Positions 22,902 through 34,927 of a stretch of 64,000 nt of DNA are shown here, in pieces. Made by a program: the position numbers and the translations under genes. Position 1 is the stretch's first letter; each line of letters opens with the position of its first letter. The DNA is from Eudorina sp. 2006-703-Eu-15. Taxonomy: Eukaryota > Chlorophyta > Chlorophyceae > Chlamydomonadales > Volvocaceae. The DNA is taken from assembly GCA_003117195.1 (NCBI GenBank), contig BDSI01000103.1, positions 251,501-315,500 of the forward strand, in the 5' to 3' direction. The notes under the pieces were generated by a model, which saw only the letters and a program-made list of their open reading frames with translations, did no database searches and was not told the origin of the DNA.

Positions 22902-25900
22902 ATGGGTGATTACGGTGCCCACCTGTGGAAAATTGTTTTGCTCCTTACAACACCTTTGGTTGTATTCGCACAAGCACCTGGTGCCTTCTATGAAGATACC
23001 AAGACGTGCCATCCCGACTGCGTCAAGTGTGTACGCGTCGTTTTGTTGCAGTTGCCTGCGCTCTGGTTGGCTGGAAGAAGTTTGAAGTCAATTCAAGTCA
23101 GACGTTAGGGCTCACCGGCAAACTCCTTGCGGCACCCATGTGTAGGTTTGGAAATTGTAACGGAGAAACTGGACAATGCGACTGCCCGTTTGGCCTAACG
23201 GGTAAGCGGTGTCGATCGCCCAAGCAGTGGCCGCGTGTGTCCTGCTCGGGGCAACGGTTCGTTGATGAGACGTTGGCCGGGGAAGGGGCGATGCAGAACT
23301 GCGTCAGATTCGAGTAGGCTTTGAGGAAGAGACTGCCTGAGGCTTGCCGAAGCCGAGGCTGAACCAGCAACGTTGCACCTTATTCCGACGGTCAGCTCAG
23401 TCCGAACCCTGCCTTTCGGAGTCCACATTGTGGGCCTCAGACCCGCGATAGTGCCACTGAGCATGGCGACAAAACCCAACGGGACGCCGTGACACGTCAG
23501 TCGGGGCGTGAGCGGTTGCCTGTCAAGCGGTTGCCTGTCAAGCGGCTGAAGGCCACGGGGAACAACGGGTCGGCAATCAGCCGCTCCGCCTTACGATTGG
23601 AAAGCGCAGTTGTGGCTGGGCGCTTTCGCAGAACAGGTAATCGCGGGTTGCCGGCGGCCGCGAGGTTGTTCGGCAACTCCCGAACACTCAGCTGCGGTGT
23701 CCCGCGCTGCAAGGTGCAAGCCCAGCCCTCAGAGGCTTGATCGCGGCGCCCCTCTGATCCTCGCGCACAGGGCCCACCTGCACGGACCGGCTCTTCCCGG
23801 CGTGCCATTCGAGCCACGATCCCAACACAGCGCCGCACTACGGGGACTGGTACCCGAAGAACTGCTATTGCGTCAAGTAAGTGGCAGATAGGGTTGGCCG
23901 CCCGCTTGGCCCCTGGGGGCCTCCACCCGGTCTATCCCTGGGGGCCTCCACCCGGTCTATCCCTGGGGGCCTCCACCCGGTCTATCCCTGGGGGCCTCCA
24001 CCCGGTCTATCCCTGGGGGCCTCCACCCGCTTGGCCCCTTGGGGCCTCCACCCGGTCTATCCCTGGGGGCCTCCACCCGGTCTATCCCTTGGGGCCTCCA
24101 CCCGGTCTATCCCTTGGGGCCTCCACCCGCTTGGCCCCTTGGGGCCTCCACCCGGTCTATCCCTTGGGGCCTCCACCCGGTCTAGGCGTTTCAATGTCAC
24201 CGCGCAGCGCTCCGCGGGGTGGGAGAGGGCGCACCGGCGGATTCCGTTGACGAGCAGTTGGGCGGCTCTCGCGGTGCAGGTGCAGCCGTCGGCGCTTGCA
24301 CCTGGCGCGTCCCGCCGCCGGCTGCGCTGTGCCCCGTCACCGTGCTGTGAACAGGCCTGTCGTCGTGCCCCGTGCGGCCTTCCCCCCACCCCCCTCTACC
24401 AATTTCCTGTACCCACCCCCCACTTGAGCCACCCGGCACCTCTCCGCTGGCCGCGGCTGCCCCGTGTGTGAGTGCAGGCAGCTGCGGGAGCATCCCCTCA
24501 GTTGCCCGGACTACCTGCACTATGAGGGCAACGGGCCCGCCTTCCAGTCGCCGTGCTTCTACGACACGCTCATGAACGGCCATGTACGTGCGTCACCGCC
24601 AGAGGGGAGGCCGGGAGGGCGGTGAACCTGTTGGACGGACGGGTCCTGTGCACGCCGCGGTGAAACTGACGGCTCCCTGTCGCTGACCCGCTGGCTCCCT
24701 GTCGTTGACCCGCTGTCGCACCAGTTGCTGTGCTACCGGTACAAGAACCAGCCGGAGGCCCAGCAGCTGTCCGACTCACCCGCGCTGGATGACCCCGGGG
24801 TGGAGTGGCTGCACGTGCGGTCCTACCCGACGTGGCAGGAGTGGGAGACGGAGGCGCCCAAGGTGGGTCGGGGTTGCTGAGCGGAAGGGGGGGCCCGCCC
24901 AGCCTTGAGCCCACGGGCGTTGGCGGACTTGACCGGGGCCGATTGGACGCCAGCTAGACACATTCAACTGTTTCCTGCCGGGTCTTGTTTTGTTCTGCAA
25001 CTTTTGTCGGTGGTGGCGCGGCTGCCTTGTTGCTGCTTTCACGTTTTCCAATTCGCAGGTAAACATGGGAAGTGTATTGGTGCTTTGTTTGGGTCGGGCG
25101 GGTCTATTACCTAAACACACTGACAGTTGGCTTCTAATGGAGGACATGCGTGCAGCACCCAGCCATAGAAGAGGTGGAGGAAGAGGGACCACCACGGGTG
25201 GGGGGGACCAGCACATCACCGACGCGGGCGCGATTCCTGGAGCTCTCCCCGCGCTTTGCCGGTGTCCGAGGGAAGCCCACGCGTCGGGTCACGTCGCACT
25301 CGGACTGACTGTCCAGATATGGCCCGTCGCCCATCCTGCCGTGTGCCGTTTGCGGGACCTCCTGTGCAGACGCTGAACACGCCGGACGGAGTGTACCGGC
25401 CGCTCAAGGAGTGTCCCAACAGGTGGGGCGGCGGCTGAGGACGAGGACAGCGTAACCCCTCGTATGAAGGGGGCTGGACAGCGCGTGCCAAGTGGGGACG
25501 GGATGGCCTCGGATGGGTCCTTCCCTGGAGACACACGCTGTCCGACGGGCCGGGATCGGAACCTTCCGGGGTGGGTCGTGGATGGTAAGGGGCCGGATGG
25601 GCCCCGCCCTGTTGGCCCGCGTGCTAAAGAGCCACCTGCGCCGCCCGCGGCCGTCGACTCCGCCGCAGGTGTAACAACCAGGGGTGGTGCCAGAGCCTGG
25701 GCGGGAACCACCAGAGCGAGTGGCACAGCGACCCCGAGGAGCGGTGGTGCAAGTGTCACTCGTACTACGAGGGACCGGCGTGCGAGAAAGCCGACCCCAT
25801 CCACTGCTACCGCAACTGCAGGTCGGGGCGCTGGGTCGGGGCGCGCGCGCGCGCGTGTGTGTTAAAGAGAACTGAGCCGCGAGAAGTGAAGTCCAGCGCG

Positions 25901-26781
25901 TGTGTGTGTGTGCGTGCAGTGCGGCGTGGTGGATTCTTGAGTCCAGTCCAGTTGGGACAATCGGGGCTTGTTCCGTAAGCGTGCGGCGTCGGTGCCGGTC
26001 GGCGCCGCATCCATTATGTACCGTGCGGTGCGATGTTCGTTGGAGGTTACCAAAGCCATTCCCGAGGTTGCCCTCCGCGCTGAAACCATCCGCCTTCCTG
26101 CCACCGGTGATCGCCCTGGCCGATCCGCCTTTCCCACCAGCGCCAATCCCTCTTGGCGTCGAAAAACGTACGTGTGTGTGTGTGTGTTTAGAATTGCAAC
26201 CCGCCCGCCCGCCCGGTGTGTGCGACACCACCGCCACCACCACCACCGCCGTGCGCCCCTCGTGTTCTGCGCGCCCCGCTCGCTCGCTCACCGACAGCGG
26301 CGTGGGGACCTGCAAGGGCGGCTGGTGCCACTGCCAGCCGGGGTACTGGGGCCACGGCTGCACCCGCACCAAGGCATACAGAAGCAACGTGGGTACGTAC
26401 GGACGGTGTACGGATGGATGTACGGACGTGGGGCTGGGTGCCTGACCGGGGCCGGGGCGCACAGCCCGCGGGTCGGGGAACGCATCAGGGTTAAGGCGTG
26501 CTGGCGAGCCGGTGTGAGCTGCCGGGCCCTTCGAATGGAGCCGCACCCGGGTCGCTGTGCTCCAGCGCGCTGCGTGTGCCCCTGGTTAAGCTCCACGGGC
26601 TGTTAGCGAGTCAAGCACAACGGCACCGGACTGCGTTTGTCCGGCTGCGCACCTGCGCCCGGGAGGAGGGGCGCGAGGGGTTCACCGGCGCATCCGGTCC
26701 CGGGAGCGTGGGGCTTGCACGCGTGCATCTTACCGGCGGTTCCCAACATGACACCCGAGCTCAAGCGCCCCGCTGGTCCGC

Positions 26782-26813
<32 letters not shown>

Positions 26814-29800
26814 GGTTCCCGTCCCGACTCTCACCCCGCCCGCGCCCGCGCCCGGGCTCGTTTCTGGGTTTGGTTTTTCCTTCCCCTTTCAAACCCAGAA
26901 ACCCTAGCTCCGCTCCCACCCTCCGGGCAACACACTCAGGCTGGCGACCCAACCATGCCGACATCAAGATCTACGTGTACGACATTCCGACGCATATCGT
27001 GCACCGCCGCGAGTTCAACGACCAGTGGTGTGTCGCCGGTGCAGGGAGGGTGGTGCACGTGTCTGCGGCTGCATGGGGTGTGCAGGGTCTGGGGAGGGAG
27101 GGGGGAAGTGGTGGCCCGACAGGCGATCAGCAGGCCGATGTCGGAGGCGCAGGGGTGCGACTGGAAGGCTGGTCTTGCCTAACGCCACACACATACACAT
27201 TGAAGGGCGCCGCTGCGGCTGGCATCTGCGTCCCCGATTCGTCCAGCCAGTCGCGGACCTTCCTCCGGCCCAGGGGACCTTCCGACCGCTCTGACGATCG
27301 GCCCGCGCTGCTCCTCCTCTTCACCCCTTCCGTCAGGGCGTATATTGACCTGATGTACAATGCGGAATTGGAGTTCACGGACAAGCTGCTGGGCGACTGG
27401 GCGGTGCGCACGGAGAACCCCTGGGAAGGTGCGGGGGAGGGGGCGGGGGGTGTTGCAGAGAGACTGAGGGGGCCCCGTGTGCGGGGGTGACGGGGGTGCA
27501 CGGAAGGATGGACCTGCGCGTGATGGCCGGCCGGCTGAGAGTCCTTTTCATGGGACCGCGCCGTCAAGAGGGATTCGAGCAGGCGACGACCTGCCGTAAT
27601 GACGTCCTCGTGTGCGGGGCCGCGCTGCTGCCCCGGAGGCACCGTTGGACATCGTCATTCCCCCTTCCCCCCCGGGGTTAAGTCCCCTGTTGCAATCTTA
27701 CCCCTGCCACGTCTTCCTGCTAGCTCCCAGTGGCACGTGGCACGCCGTCCTGGCTTCCAACGCCGGCCTCGCCCCCATCCCGCTCGTCTCCTCCCTCCCG
27801 CAGCTGCGCTCTTCTATGTGCCCACCTTCACATACTGGTACACAGGTCAGAAGGCGGAGGAGGAAGAGGAGGAGGAAGAGGAGGAGGCGGGCGTTTCAAG
27901 GCTGGGTGTGAATTGGACGAGGGCAGCAGCAGCAGCAGCAGCAGGGGGGAGGGAACCATGTGCGCGGCAAAGCTACCCAACGGTGTCGTAGCCACCGTGA
28001 GCCCTACCAGGGTATTGGGTCCCTACCTAGCCTAGGCGCCTGGGTGCCAGCGCGGCACAACCCGAAGGGGCACATAACCGGCAACAGCCCTCCGCGCGGC
28101 CACCCGCCTTCCCCTTTGTCGCCGGGCTGTGTCTGGGCTGTCCTTCTTTGTAACCCGCCTTTCCCTAGGCGCCAGCGCGGCACAACCCGAATGGGCACAT
28201 AACCAACTGCCCTCCGCGCGGGCCCCCGCCTTGCCCTTGCGGTCCCGAGGTCCCTGGTTCCGTTCGCACAGGCTGGCTTGGTCCGGTCTGTAGATCCATG
28301 CGACCTCGTCGGTACGATATGTTTCATTGCTCTCCCGCCGCACCCACGGGGCCCCCTCGTCCTGATCAGGCAACGTGGGCCACCCACACTTCATCCTGCA
28401 GCACGTGATCCACCACCTGCACCACTTGGGGCCCTGGTTCAACGCCACACGCGGCCGCAACCACATCATGTGGGCCACCAACGACCGCGGCGCGTGCAAG
28501 CTGCAGATGTCGCAGCTGGAGCTGCAGCACCCCATCAAGGTGGGCCGCCGCGTTTCGCCTCTGCTGCGAAGGGGATGGTCTGTCCATCCAAGAGGGTACG
28601 GACGCGTCTAGGGGCGGCACCGGCTGCTCGTAGGGCGTGGGGCGTGGGGATCGGTGTCCTGATCAGGGAAGGTTAAAACGAAAAACCTTACCCAGGACCG
28701 GACCCGGTCCTGGGAAGGAAGGGACTATAAATGAACACTGAAGGCCCCAAACGTGAGCGGCGGCCACAACCGCGGCCGGCGGCTACAGTAGCGGCGTCGT
28801 GGACCTCATGCCTCTGTGGCCAAACTGCCGCCCGGCAGAGCTCGTACTGTGTAGACCCAGGCCCTGAGGCACTGGAACGTGCGCCTTGCTTTTCGATGCC
28901 CTCGCTCCGTTGGGGAGCCGTGCATCTGACCAGCACCGCAGAAGGCATCGCCTCTGGCACCATACTGTCTCGGCGAACTCTAATAAATCCCTAGCAGCTT
29001 CTAGGTATATATGTACATATGTATTGATTATTTCTGATTAGTCTCCTTTGCCCCATATGCCGCTGGATGCGTTTTGGCGCTGCAGCTGGTGCACTTCGGG
29101 CAGGCGCCGCGCCACGCCTACCTGCAGCGCAGCCACCTCCTGGGCAGCGCCAACGCCGGCGGGATCCTCACGGGCAGCAGCGGCGGCTCGACGCTGCTGG
29201 GCCCGCTGCCGCTGCCCGGCCACCGCTTCGCCGGCTTCCCCGACTTTGACACATCGGACAACATCGAAGAGCACGAGATCTGCATCAGGTACGCACACAC
29301 CGGGCGAAGCCGGGGCGCCGCTGCCGGCACAGGCTGCTTGGGCGACCGGAGCCCAACGGGGCCAGCTTGACGGAACCGGAACCCCTTGCGCCTGGTAGAT
29401 ATGTTGTGCCGAGGCGGCGGACATCGGGCGTGTTGACGGCGGGCCCCCTACGGGACAGGCCTCACACCCCCGGTGCCAGCAAGCGGAGCAAGCAAGCGTG
29501 TGAACAGCGTAACAGCGCGCACGGGGGTGCAAACCACGACGGGGCGCAGCAACACATGCCGGTCTCTCTCTCGCGCGCGCTCAGTCCGGAGAGCGATGAG
29601 CTCATGCATGTACCGCTGTATCGGTCTCCTCATGAGCTCGTGGGTCGGCGCCGAACACCCTCCCCGGTCCCCCCCGGACGTGTCGGAGCAGGCCGGAGAA
29701 GGACGTGGTGTCGCCCAACGTGCTGCACAACGCCTGGGTGGAGCCGGCCACCTACTCCAAGGTACGACGACGGCAACCGCCAAGTGGGACCGTGTGGGAC

Positions 29801-32800
29801 CGCGGTGACCGCCCAGCAGCTAACCCCCGAACGTCCCGGAGGACGACCACACCGCCGGCGGAACATGACGGCAGCCACGCCGGCACCTGGCGGACATGTG
29901 GCCGCCTGCCTGTACCTGTGCCAGTGACGTCGCGTTGGGTCCCTCCCTCCTCCCCTCCCTGTGCTTGCGCTCTCCCTCTCTCTCTCTCCCTCTCTCTCTC
30001 TCCCTCTCTCTCCTCCCCCCCCTCTCTCTTTCTTTCTTATATATACATATGCATATTATGTGCGTGTGCGTGCCGAGCAGGTGTGGAAGACGACCTGGTC
30101 CAAGGGCCAGCGCATCGTGACACGACTGCCCGGCGACTCAGAGAAGCGCACCATCACCATGTTCTTCGGCGGATACAACAAGTAGGTTGTTCAAGTCGCG
30201 GTGTGTGTGTGGGTGTTTTAGTGAAGTCCAGGCAAACGAGGAATGTACTGCTGCGTGGGGCGTGGCGACTCCTCATTGACGGTGACGACGTGCTTTGAAG
30301 CACGTGATCCGAAGGGAAGCGCGCCTGCTCCCTTCGCCGCTTTACTCCATGGAATGTGTACCTCTTTCAGAGACTGGTGGAAATTTCACGTCGTCACTGC
30401 ACTGCTGTTTTCGGGTTTCCTCTGTTGCTGTGCTGGGCGGGTAGTGTCTTTGCCCAGTCGCGTTCAGCACGGCGCCCCGCCGCCGCGACCGCCTTCCTGA
30501 CTCACCTTTCCGCTGCGTACGGCAGGCCCCTGATGGCGTACAGCCAGGGCGTACGGCAGGCGCTGGCCATCCTGTTCGGCCCCGGCGGCAAGTGGGACCC
30601 TAACGTGAGTACTGTCGTGACGCACACCGCTGTCTGTGGTTTGCTGTGGCGGATGGGACCATCCGCCCACAGACGACGGCCTGTGACCTCCAGCTGTCGC
30701 GCGAGCGCAGTCCCTCAACCGGGGGTCCCTCACGCGGGGGCAGACAGACGTGCAATGCCGCGCGTTGCGCATCGCCCCGGTGGCCCTCCCTCCCTCGGGC
30801 ATCAGCAGCGCCTGGGCAACCCGTCCGGCGAATAGTTAGCCTCCGGCGAGCAGGGGCTGTAGCGGGGGAGATCCTGCCCGTGCGACCCCGCCGGGCTGAT
30901 AAAATCACACCGCCCGCGCCGCGCCTCGATCGCTGTGTGATCGCAACAACGGGACACGTCTGCGCTTCTTCGCGGTTTTCGTCGGCCGTCTTTGTGCACC
31001 GGCGGTATGTGCGGGGTCGCGCCCTGGCTCGCCCTCACCTCTTACCACCCACGCACACCTCTTTACCCCCTCCCCCCCCCGCACTCGTCCCGCACTGCAC
31101 TGCACTGCGCTCTCACACGCAGGGCCCCAATGCGCGCCGGGACTTCCTGCTGACCGGTCCGGCACGTGAGTGCGCACCGGAGGGGCACTGGGGGCGTAGG
31201 GCGCTGGGGGCCCCCGCCCGCGCGAGTTGAGGGACTGGGAAATGGCAAGCGGCACCCGTCGGTTGGCGGTTGGCGGGGGGGGGCAGTCCCAGCGAGCGGG
31301 CGTAATTCGCGGCCTTCAGACGCGCACGTCCCTCAGACCGGGCCCTGCCGGACACCACCACACAGTTGCCTGTGCGTGCCCCAGCGTACGCACGCGCAAC
31401 GCGCTTGCCAACCGTGCGGGATCACACCCCACGTGATGCGCATGCCTGAGCCGCAGCCGCAGTTCACAGCCGCACTTCACATGACGTCCCGGGCGCAGCG
31501 ATGGTTGCCTTACCGCCGCACTATCTCACCTCCCTGCCTGCCTCGCCCGCCGCGCCCTACCCCCCGTCGCTGCCTCCGTCGGCCGCCTCCGCGACCCTCC
31601 TGATGGCGGCGGTGACCCCAGCGGACGCCATCGACCGCATGCAGCAGTCCAAGTTCTGCCTGGCGCCCATGGGTGCGGGCTGGGGCATCCGGCTCACGGA
31701 GGCGATGGTCACCGGCTGCGTGCCCGTCATCATCCAGGACCACATCTACCAGGTGCGGTGGGTGGGGTGGGGTGGGGTGGGGTGGGGTGGGGTGGGGTGG
31801 GGCCCGTCAAGTGGGAAGTGCGGTACGTGCGGAGATGCGTGGTGGGCTCCTTGACACGCGCACCTTCTCCCGGCCCCGCCACGTCCCGGTGCCGCTGCAG
31901 CCCCTGTGGGATGTGGTGCCCTTCGAGGAGTTCTCCATCCGGCTGTCCCGCCACGATGTGACGAACCTGGTGGAGCACCTGGATGACGTCACCCCCCAGC
32001 AGCTCGCGAAACTGCAGGTGTGTGTAAAAGAGAACTGAGGTGTGTGTGTGTGTTTAATGATAGACCCGGTGTGTGTGTGTGTGTATTTAAAAAAGAAACC
32101 CGCTCGCCCGATCCCAGGTGTAGGTGTGTGATAACCGTTCGAAAGGAACACCCAGAAGATGCACAAGTTTTCTGGGTTTTTTGGTCGTTGGTGGTGAAAG
32201 CATGTTTGTATTGACTGGGGACGCTGGCTCTTAGAGAGCGAGCTCACCGCGAGAGGCGGAGGCAACCCCCGTTTTTAAGACGTGCACAGAACAGCTTCGA
32301 GGCAGCTCAACGTCGCTTCGGCCGACACTCGCTCGGAGTCTCGTTCACGTCGCCACACACACACCCATTGGGGGCGTACAAGAAAATGTCTACAATATCA
32401 TATACCCCACCTTTGCTTTCCCCCTTCCGCGCGCAGGAGGGTGTCGAGAAGTGGCACAGGTAGGGTTCGAGGACTTTGCGTTGGGGTTTGGACTTTTCTC
32501 TCTAGGGGGTTTCTAGGGTTTTAGGGTTTGGCGTCGTCTGATCGGTTGCAGCCGCATGGCCGGCCGGACTGGAACCACGCATGAGGCGCTTTCGAGCCTA
32601 AGCATCTGTTTGGGTCCTGGGGACCAGAACCGCGATACGGGGGCGTGCCGGGCACGGGCACGGGAAGAACGCCCAGCGCCCAGGCCCCGCTGAGGTGGGT
32701 GGGGCACAGCACCCGATCCCTCGCCACAGCTGCGTTGGCTGCGGTCTCGACATCGAAGTTTGTTGTGAAGCCCCGGTGGGGAGACGGGTAAGCCCCAGCA

Positions 32801-33081
32801 GGGAGAGGTTGATGCCCCAGCAGGGAACCGTCTCCTGCTCTGCTCGGCCCGGGTCCCTTCGGTCGATATCTTGATCCCTTTTGGCCCCCTGGACTCAATC
32901 CTCACTCCCTTGCTTGACCTGCATCCCTCGCAGGGCCTTCATGTGGGACGACCACTACGGCGGCCTTGCCTACAACTACACGGTCACCGCACTCAAGCGG
33001 CGCGCGCTGAGCATGTGGAGCGGCAACTTCCACCGCCGCCACAGCCACAGCCGGAGACAACGACTGCGGAGCAACCTCTGA
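22902..33081 (+). CDS. Exostosin-family glycosyltransferase (GT47) with EGF-like modules
   Basis: Twenty-two exons, all phase-consistent, give about 726 residues: 22902-23026, 23146-23201, 23771-23876, 24478-24583, 24725-24862, 25156-25197, 25370-25422, 25669-25821, 26298-26392, 26940-27027, 27337-27428, 27804-27845, 28370-28539, 29086-29288, 29692-29761, 30081-30181, 30526-30604, 31123-31165, 31622-31752, 31901-32017, 32437-32459, 32934-33081. A hydrophobic signal or anchor is at residues 8-24 (WKIVLLLTTPLVVFAQA). Cys-rich EGF-like modules follow, such as NCNGETGQCDCPFGLTG, NNQGWCQ...WCKCHSYYEGPAC and GTCKGGWCHCQPGYWGHGC. The GT47 domain has ADIKIYVYDIP, NHIMWATNDRGAC, RPEKDVVSPN, and the C-terminal SKFCLAPMGAGWGIRLTEA with GCVPVIIQDHI. 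Such enzymes act in the Golgi lumen on glycans of secreted wall or matrix proteins; donor and acceptor sugars are unknown. The 25156-25422 exons are the least certain. Confidence 0.9.
23911..24185. repeat. 25-bp minisatellite in an exostosin intron
   Basis: About 11 head-to-tail copies containing GGGGCCTCCACCCGGTCTAT, with a second variant that has CGCTTGGCCCCTT in place of CGGTCTATCCCT. The order of the two variants is itself periodic, which suggests duplication of multi-unit blocks. It lies in the intron 23877-24477. Confidence 0.85.
25031..25120 (+). repeat. Dispersed repeat, family C copy (plus orientation)
   Basis: Reads CCAATTCGCAGGTAAACATG, then GGAAGTGTATTGGTGCTTTG, then GGGTCGGGCGGGTCTATTAC and CTAAACACAC. 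Compared with the reverse complement of 18700-18785 most positions match over about 90 bp. It lies in the exostosin intron 24863-25155. Confidence 0.65.
28034..28232. repeat. Local direct duplication around a family B copy
   Basis: The segments 28031-28103 and 28172-28225 share GCGCCAGCGCGGCACAACCC, then GAA-GGGCACATAACC and the CCCTCCGCGCGG end. A reverse-oriented family B copy lies between them at 28121-28159. All of it is in the exostosin intron 27846-28369. Confidence 0.65.
31757..31802. repeat. (GGGGT)n run beside a splice donor
   Basis: Nine GGGGT units begin a few bases after the donor of exostosin exon 31622-31752. G-triplet-rich tracts just inside donors recur in this gene set and may help define the short introns. 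Confidence 0.75.
32437..32459 (+). other. 23-nt microexon of the exostosin gene
   Basis: Encodes EGVEKWH plus two bases. It is required to carry phase 0 from CTGCAG (32017) to phase 2 at the last exon (G-GCC-TTC). Flanked by GCGCAG and GTAGGG. Skipping it would shift the last exon out of frame. Confidence 0.7.
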
Positions 33082-34927
33082 TGCGGAGTCCGGACCAGCG
33101 GGCGGCATGGGAGGTTGGGTTTGGTGGCGCTCGGCGGCGTCGGGAAGCGCGAGCGCGCGGGGCGGGGCGGGGCGGGCGGCGGCGGTGGTGGCAGCAGATG
33201 TGGTTGTGGTTGTACGTGCAGCTGCGGGAGGGAAAGAGATCATGCACAAGCACCAGTTGGAGAGGAGCGATGCGAGATTCGAGGGAAGGTTGGTGTCGCT
33301 GTCCAGTGGTGTGGGGATCGCGGAACTGGGACCGAACTGGATTGGATTGGAGTACCAGGCCGGTGGCAGTAACAGGCCCGTGACAGCAAGAGGGGGATTG
33401 GGGTGCTGGTGGGCAGGCGCGTGTACCTCTGTCACATGAACGTGAACTTGGACTTGACGTGTGCACTGGAGGCGGCCGAGCTCGGATGGGTCGGCAGCGG
33501 GGCGGGCAGACGGGCAGGGCTGCACGCCGTGTGTTGTTGACGTTTGCCGACAAGTAGAAAAAGAGACCTGACGACACGAGGATTGCTCCATTGACGGATC
33601 TGCACTTCGGCATTTGTGCTCTCGGGGATGGGCTCTCGTGATTTGCATGCGGCTCCTCTTTGTTGCGGTGCGCCCGACGTGGATCTAAAGGGGGGGGTGT
33701 CGGGTGCGCCGCGCGAGCAGCAGGCGTGGGACAAGGCACCGAATGAGGCTCTCCACACTTAATACGGGCTTGATTCCGAGACCTGAGGATTTAAACTGCG
33801 GACGTCGCCAGGAGGGTGTGATGTGATGTGACGATGATGTGACGTGAACTTGTGATGATTCGGACACCTCCACACGGGGTGGAGCATTTTTAAATTTGAA
33901 CTGCCCCAGGCCAGCGATGGAGGGCTGCGACTGCAGTTGTAGGATGTGTGGACTGGATATGTCTGGCTCAACGTTGGATCCAGGCTGGTAGGGCTGGCGG
34001 TCCAGCAATGGCTAGGACGAGGGGAGAAGCGGTTGAAGCTGGAACGGTGTGGGGCTGCCAGTGGTGGCAGCGGCTGCCCTTCCCAGGGCTGACACGATCC
34101 GTTTGGGGACTCCCGAGGCCCCGAGACCAGCGCAGATTGTGCCCTTAGCGCCGGCTGCGTGACTGGGACCCCAGATCTTAATGGTGTGGAGAGTGGAGTG
34201 TCGCAACGCGCACTGGACGGCGCTGCGCTTGGCGGACGGATGCGGGCCCCTGGGCAGGCGCTGCAAGCAGCACACGTGTGTGAGCGGGTGGGGTGCAGGG
34301 CCGGATCGAATGCAAACCGTCCTGCTAGGCTCATCTGTGCATCGTAGGAGGAGCAGCGTAATGCATCGAAGAGTTTGGGTCTGGGGCCCGCCGCTGGAGG
34401 TTTGTGCCCTTTCTGCCGTGCACCGTATGTGCGGGCGCGGGCAGGCCGGAAGCATTTTCAGTCCAAGAAGCCCACGGAAAGCCAGGCAGTGGTGAACCCT
34501 GCACGCCTGTCAGCGGTTAGCTTTTCTCCGATAGTGTACAACATCCCGTCGACCAAATCAGAGCCTGGACGAAATACTGCACGCCGAATACAAGGAAAAC
34601 AATATGCTGTCGGGGAAACAAGCAAATAAGTAAAGGCGTAGAGCACCCTTTCGGTAACTACGCGGTTCCACAGTCATTGTAACGGTTCCACACTGTACGG
34701 CATAAAAAATTCCAGGGCTTCTCGTTCTTCGATTCATGCGTAATTGGTTTGTCGTGATGACATTTGACAGGTGTTCCTTTCGACTAACAGCAGTTAAGAC
34801 CTGTCAAGCAAACCCTTGATGCGAGAAGCCTGAACGCACAGACTTTGGAGTCGAACCTCCGATTTTGACGAATTGAAGTTGCCTCATATCTTAGATTCGT
34901 TGTCAGATTCCGTTAGGGGTGACCTGG
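33082..34927. other. Probable exostosin 3' UTR and short spacer before the pseudouridine gene
   Basis: No protein-like exon is visible on either strand. A plus-strand TGTAA at 34678-34682 is the best poly(A) motif and would make the 3' UTR about 1.6 kb, leaving only 245 bp of promoter for the next gene. The last 300 bp are AT-rich. The 33815-33860 part has a run of GATGTGA/GACGTGA-like words. Confidence 0.5.
34678..34682 (+). terminator. Probable polyadenylation motif of the exostosin gene
   Basis: TGTAA in an AT-rich context, 1.6 kb after the stop codon and 246 bp before the next ATG. Confidence 0.4.

Noticed and set aside
22902..23108. Short 68-residue secreted peptide gene
   Set aside because: It is simply exon 1 of the exostosin gene read through its first intron. 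The EGF-like continuation at 23146 joins in phase.
23911..24185. Regular 25-bp repeat that might be taken for a CRISPR array
   Set aside because: The copies are head-to-tail without unique spacers, inside an intron of a eukaryotic gene. It is a minisatellite.
28032..28538. Minus-strand 168-residue frame
   Set aside because: Antisense to the exostosin exon 28370-28539, whose peptide is clearly GT47. The rest is intron with a local duplication.
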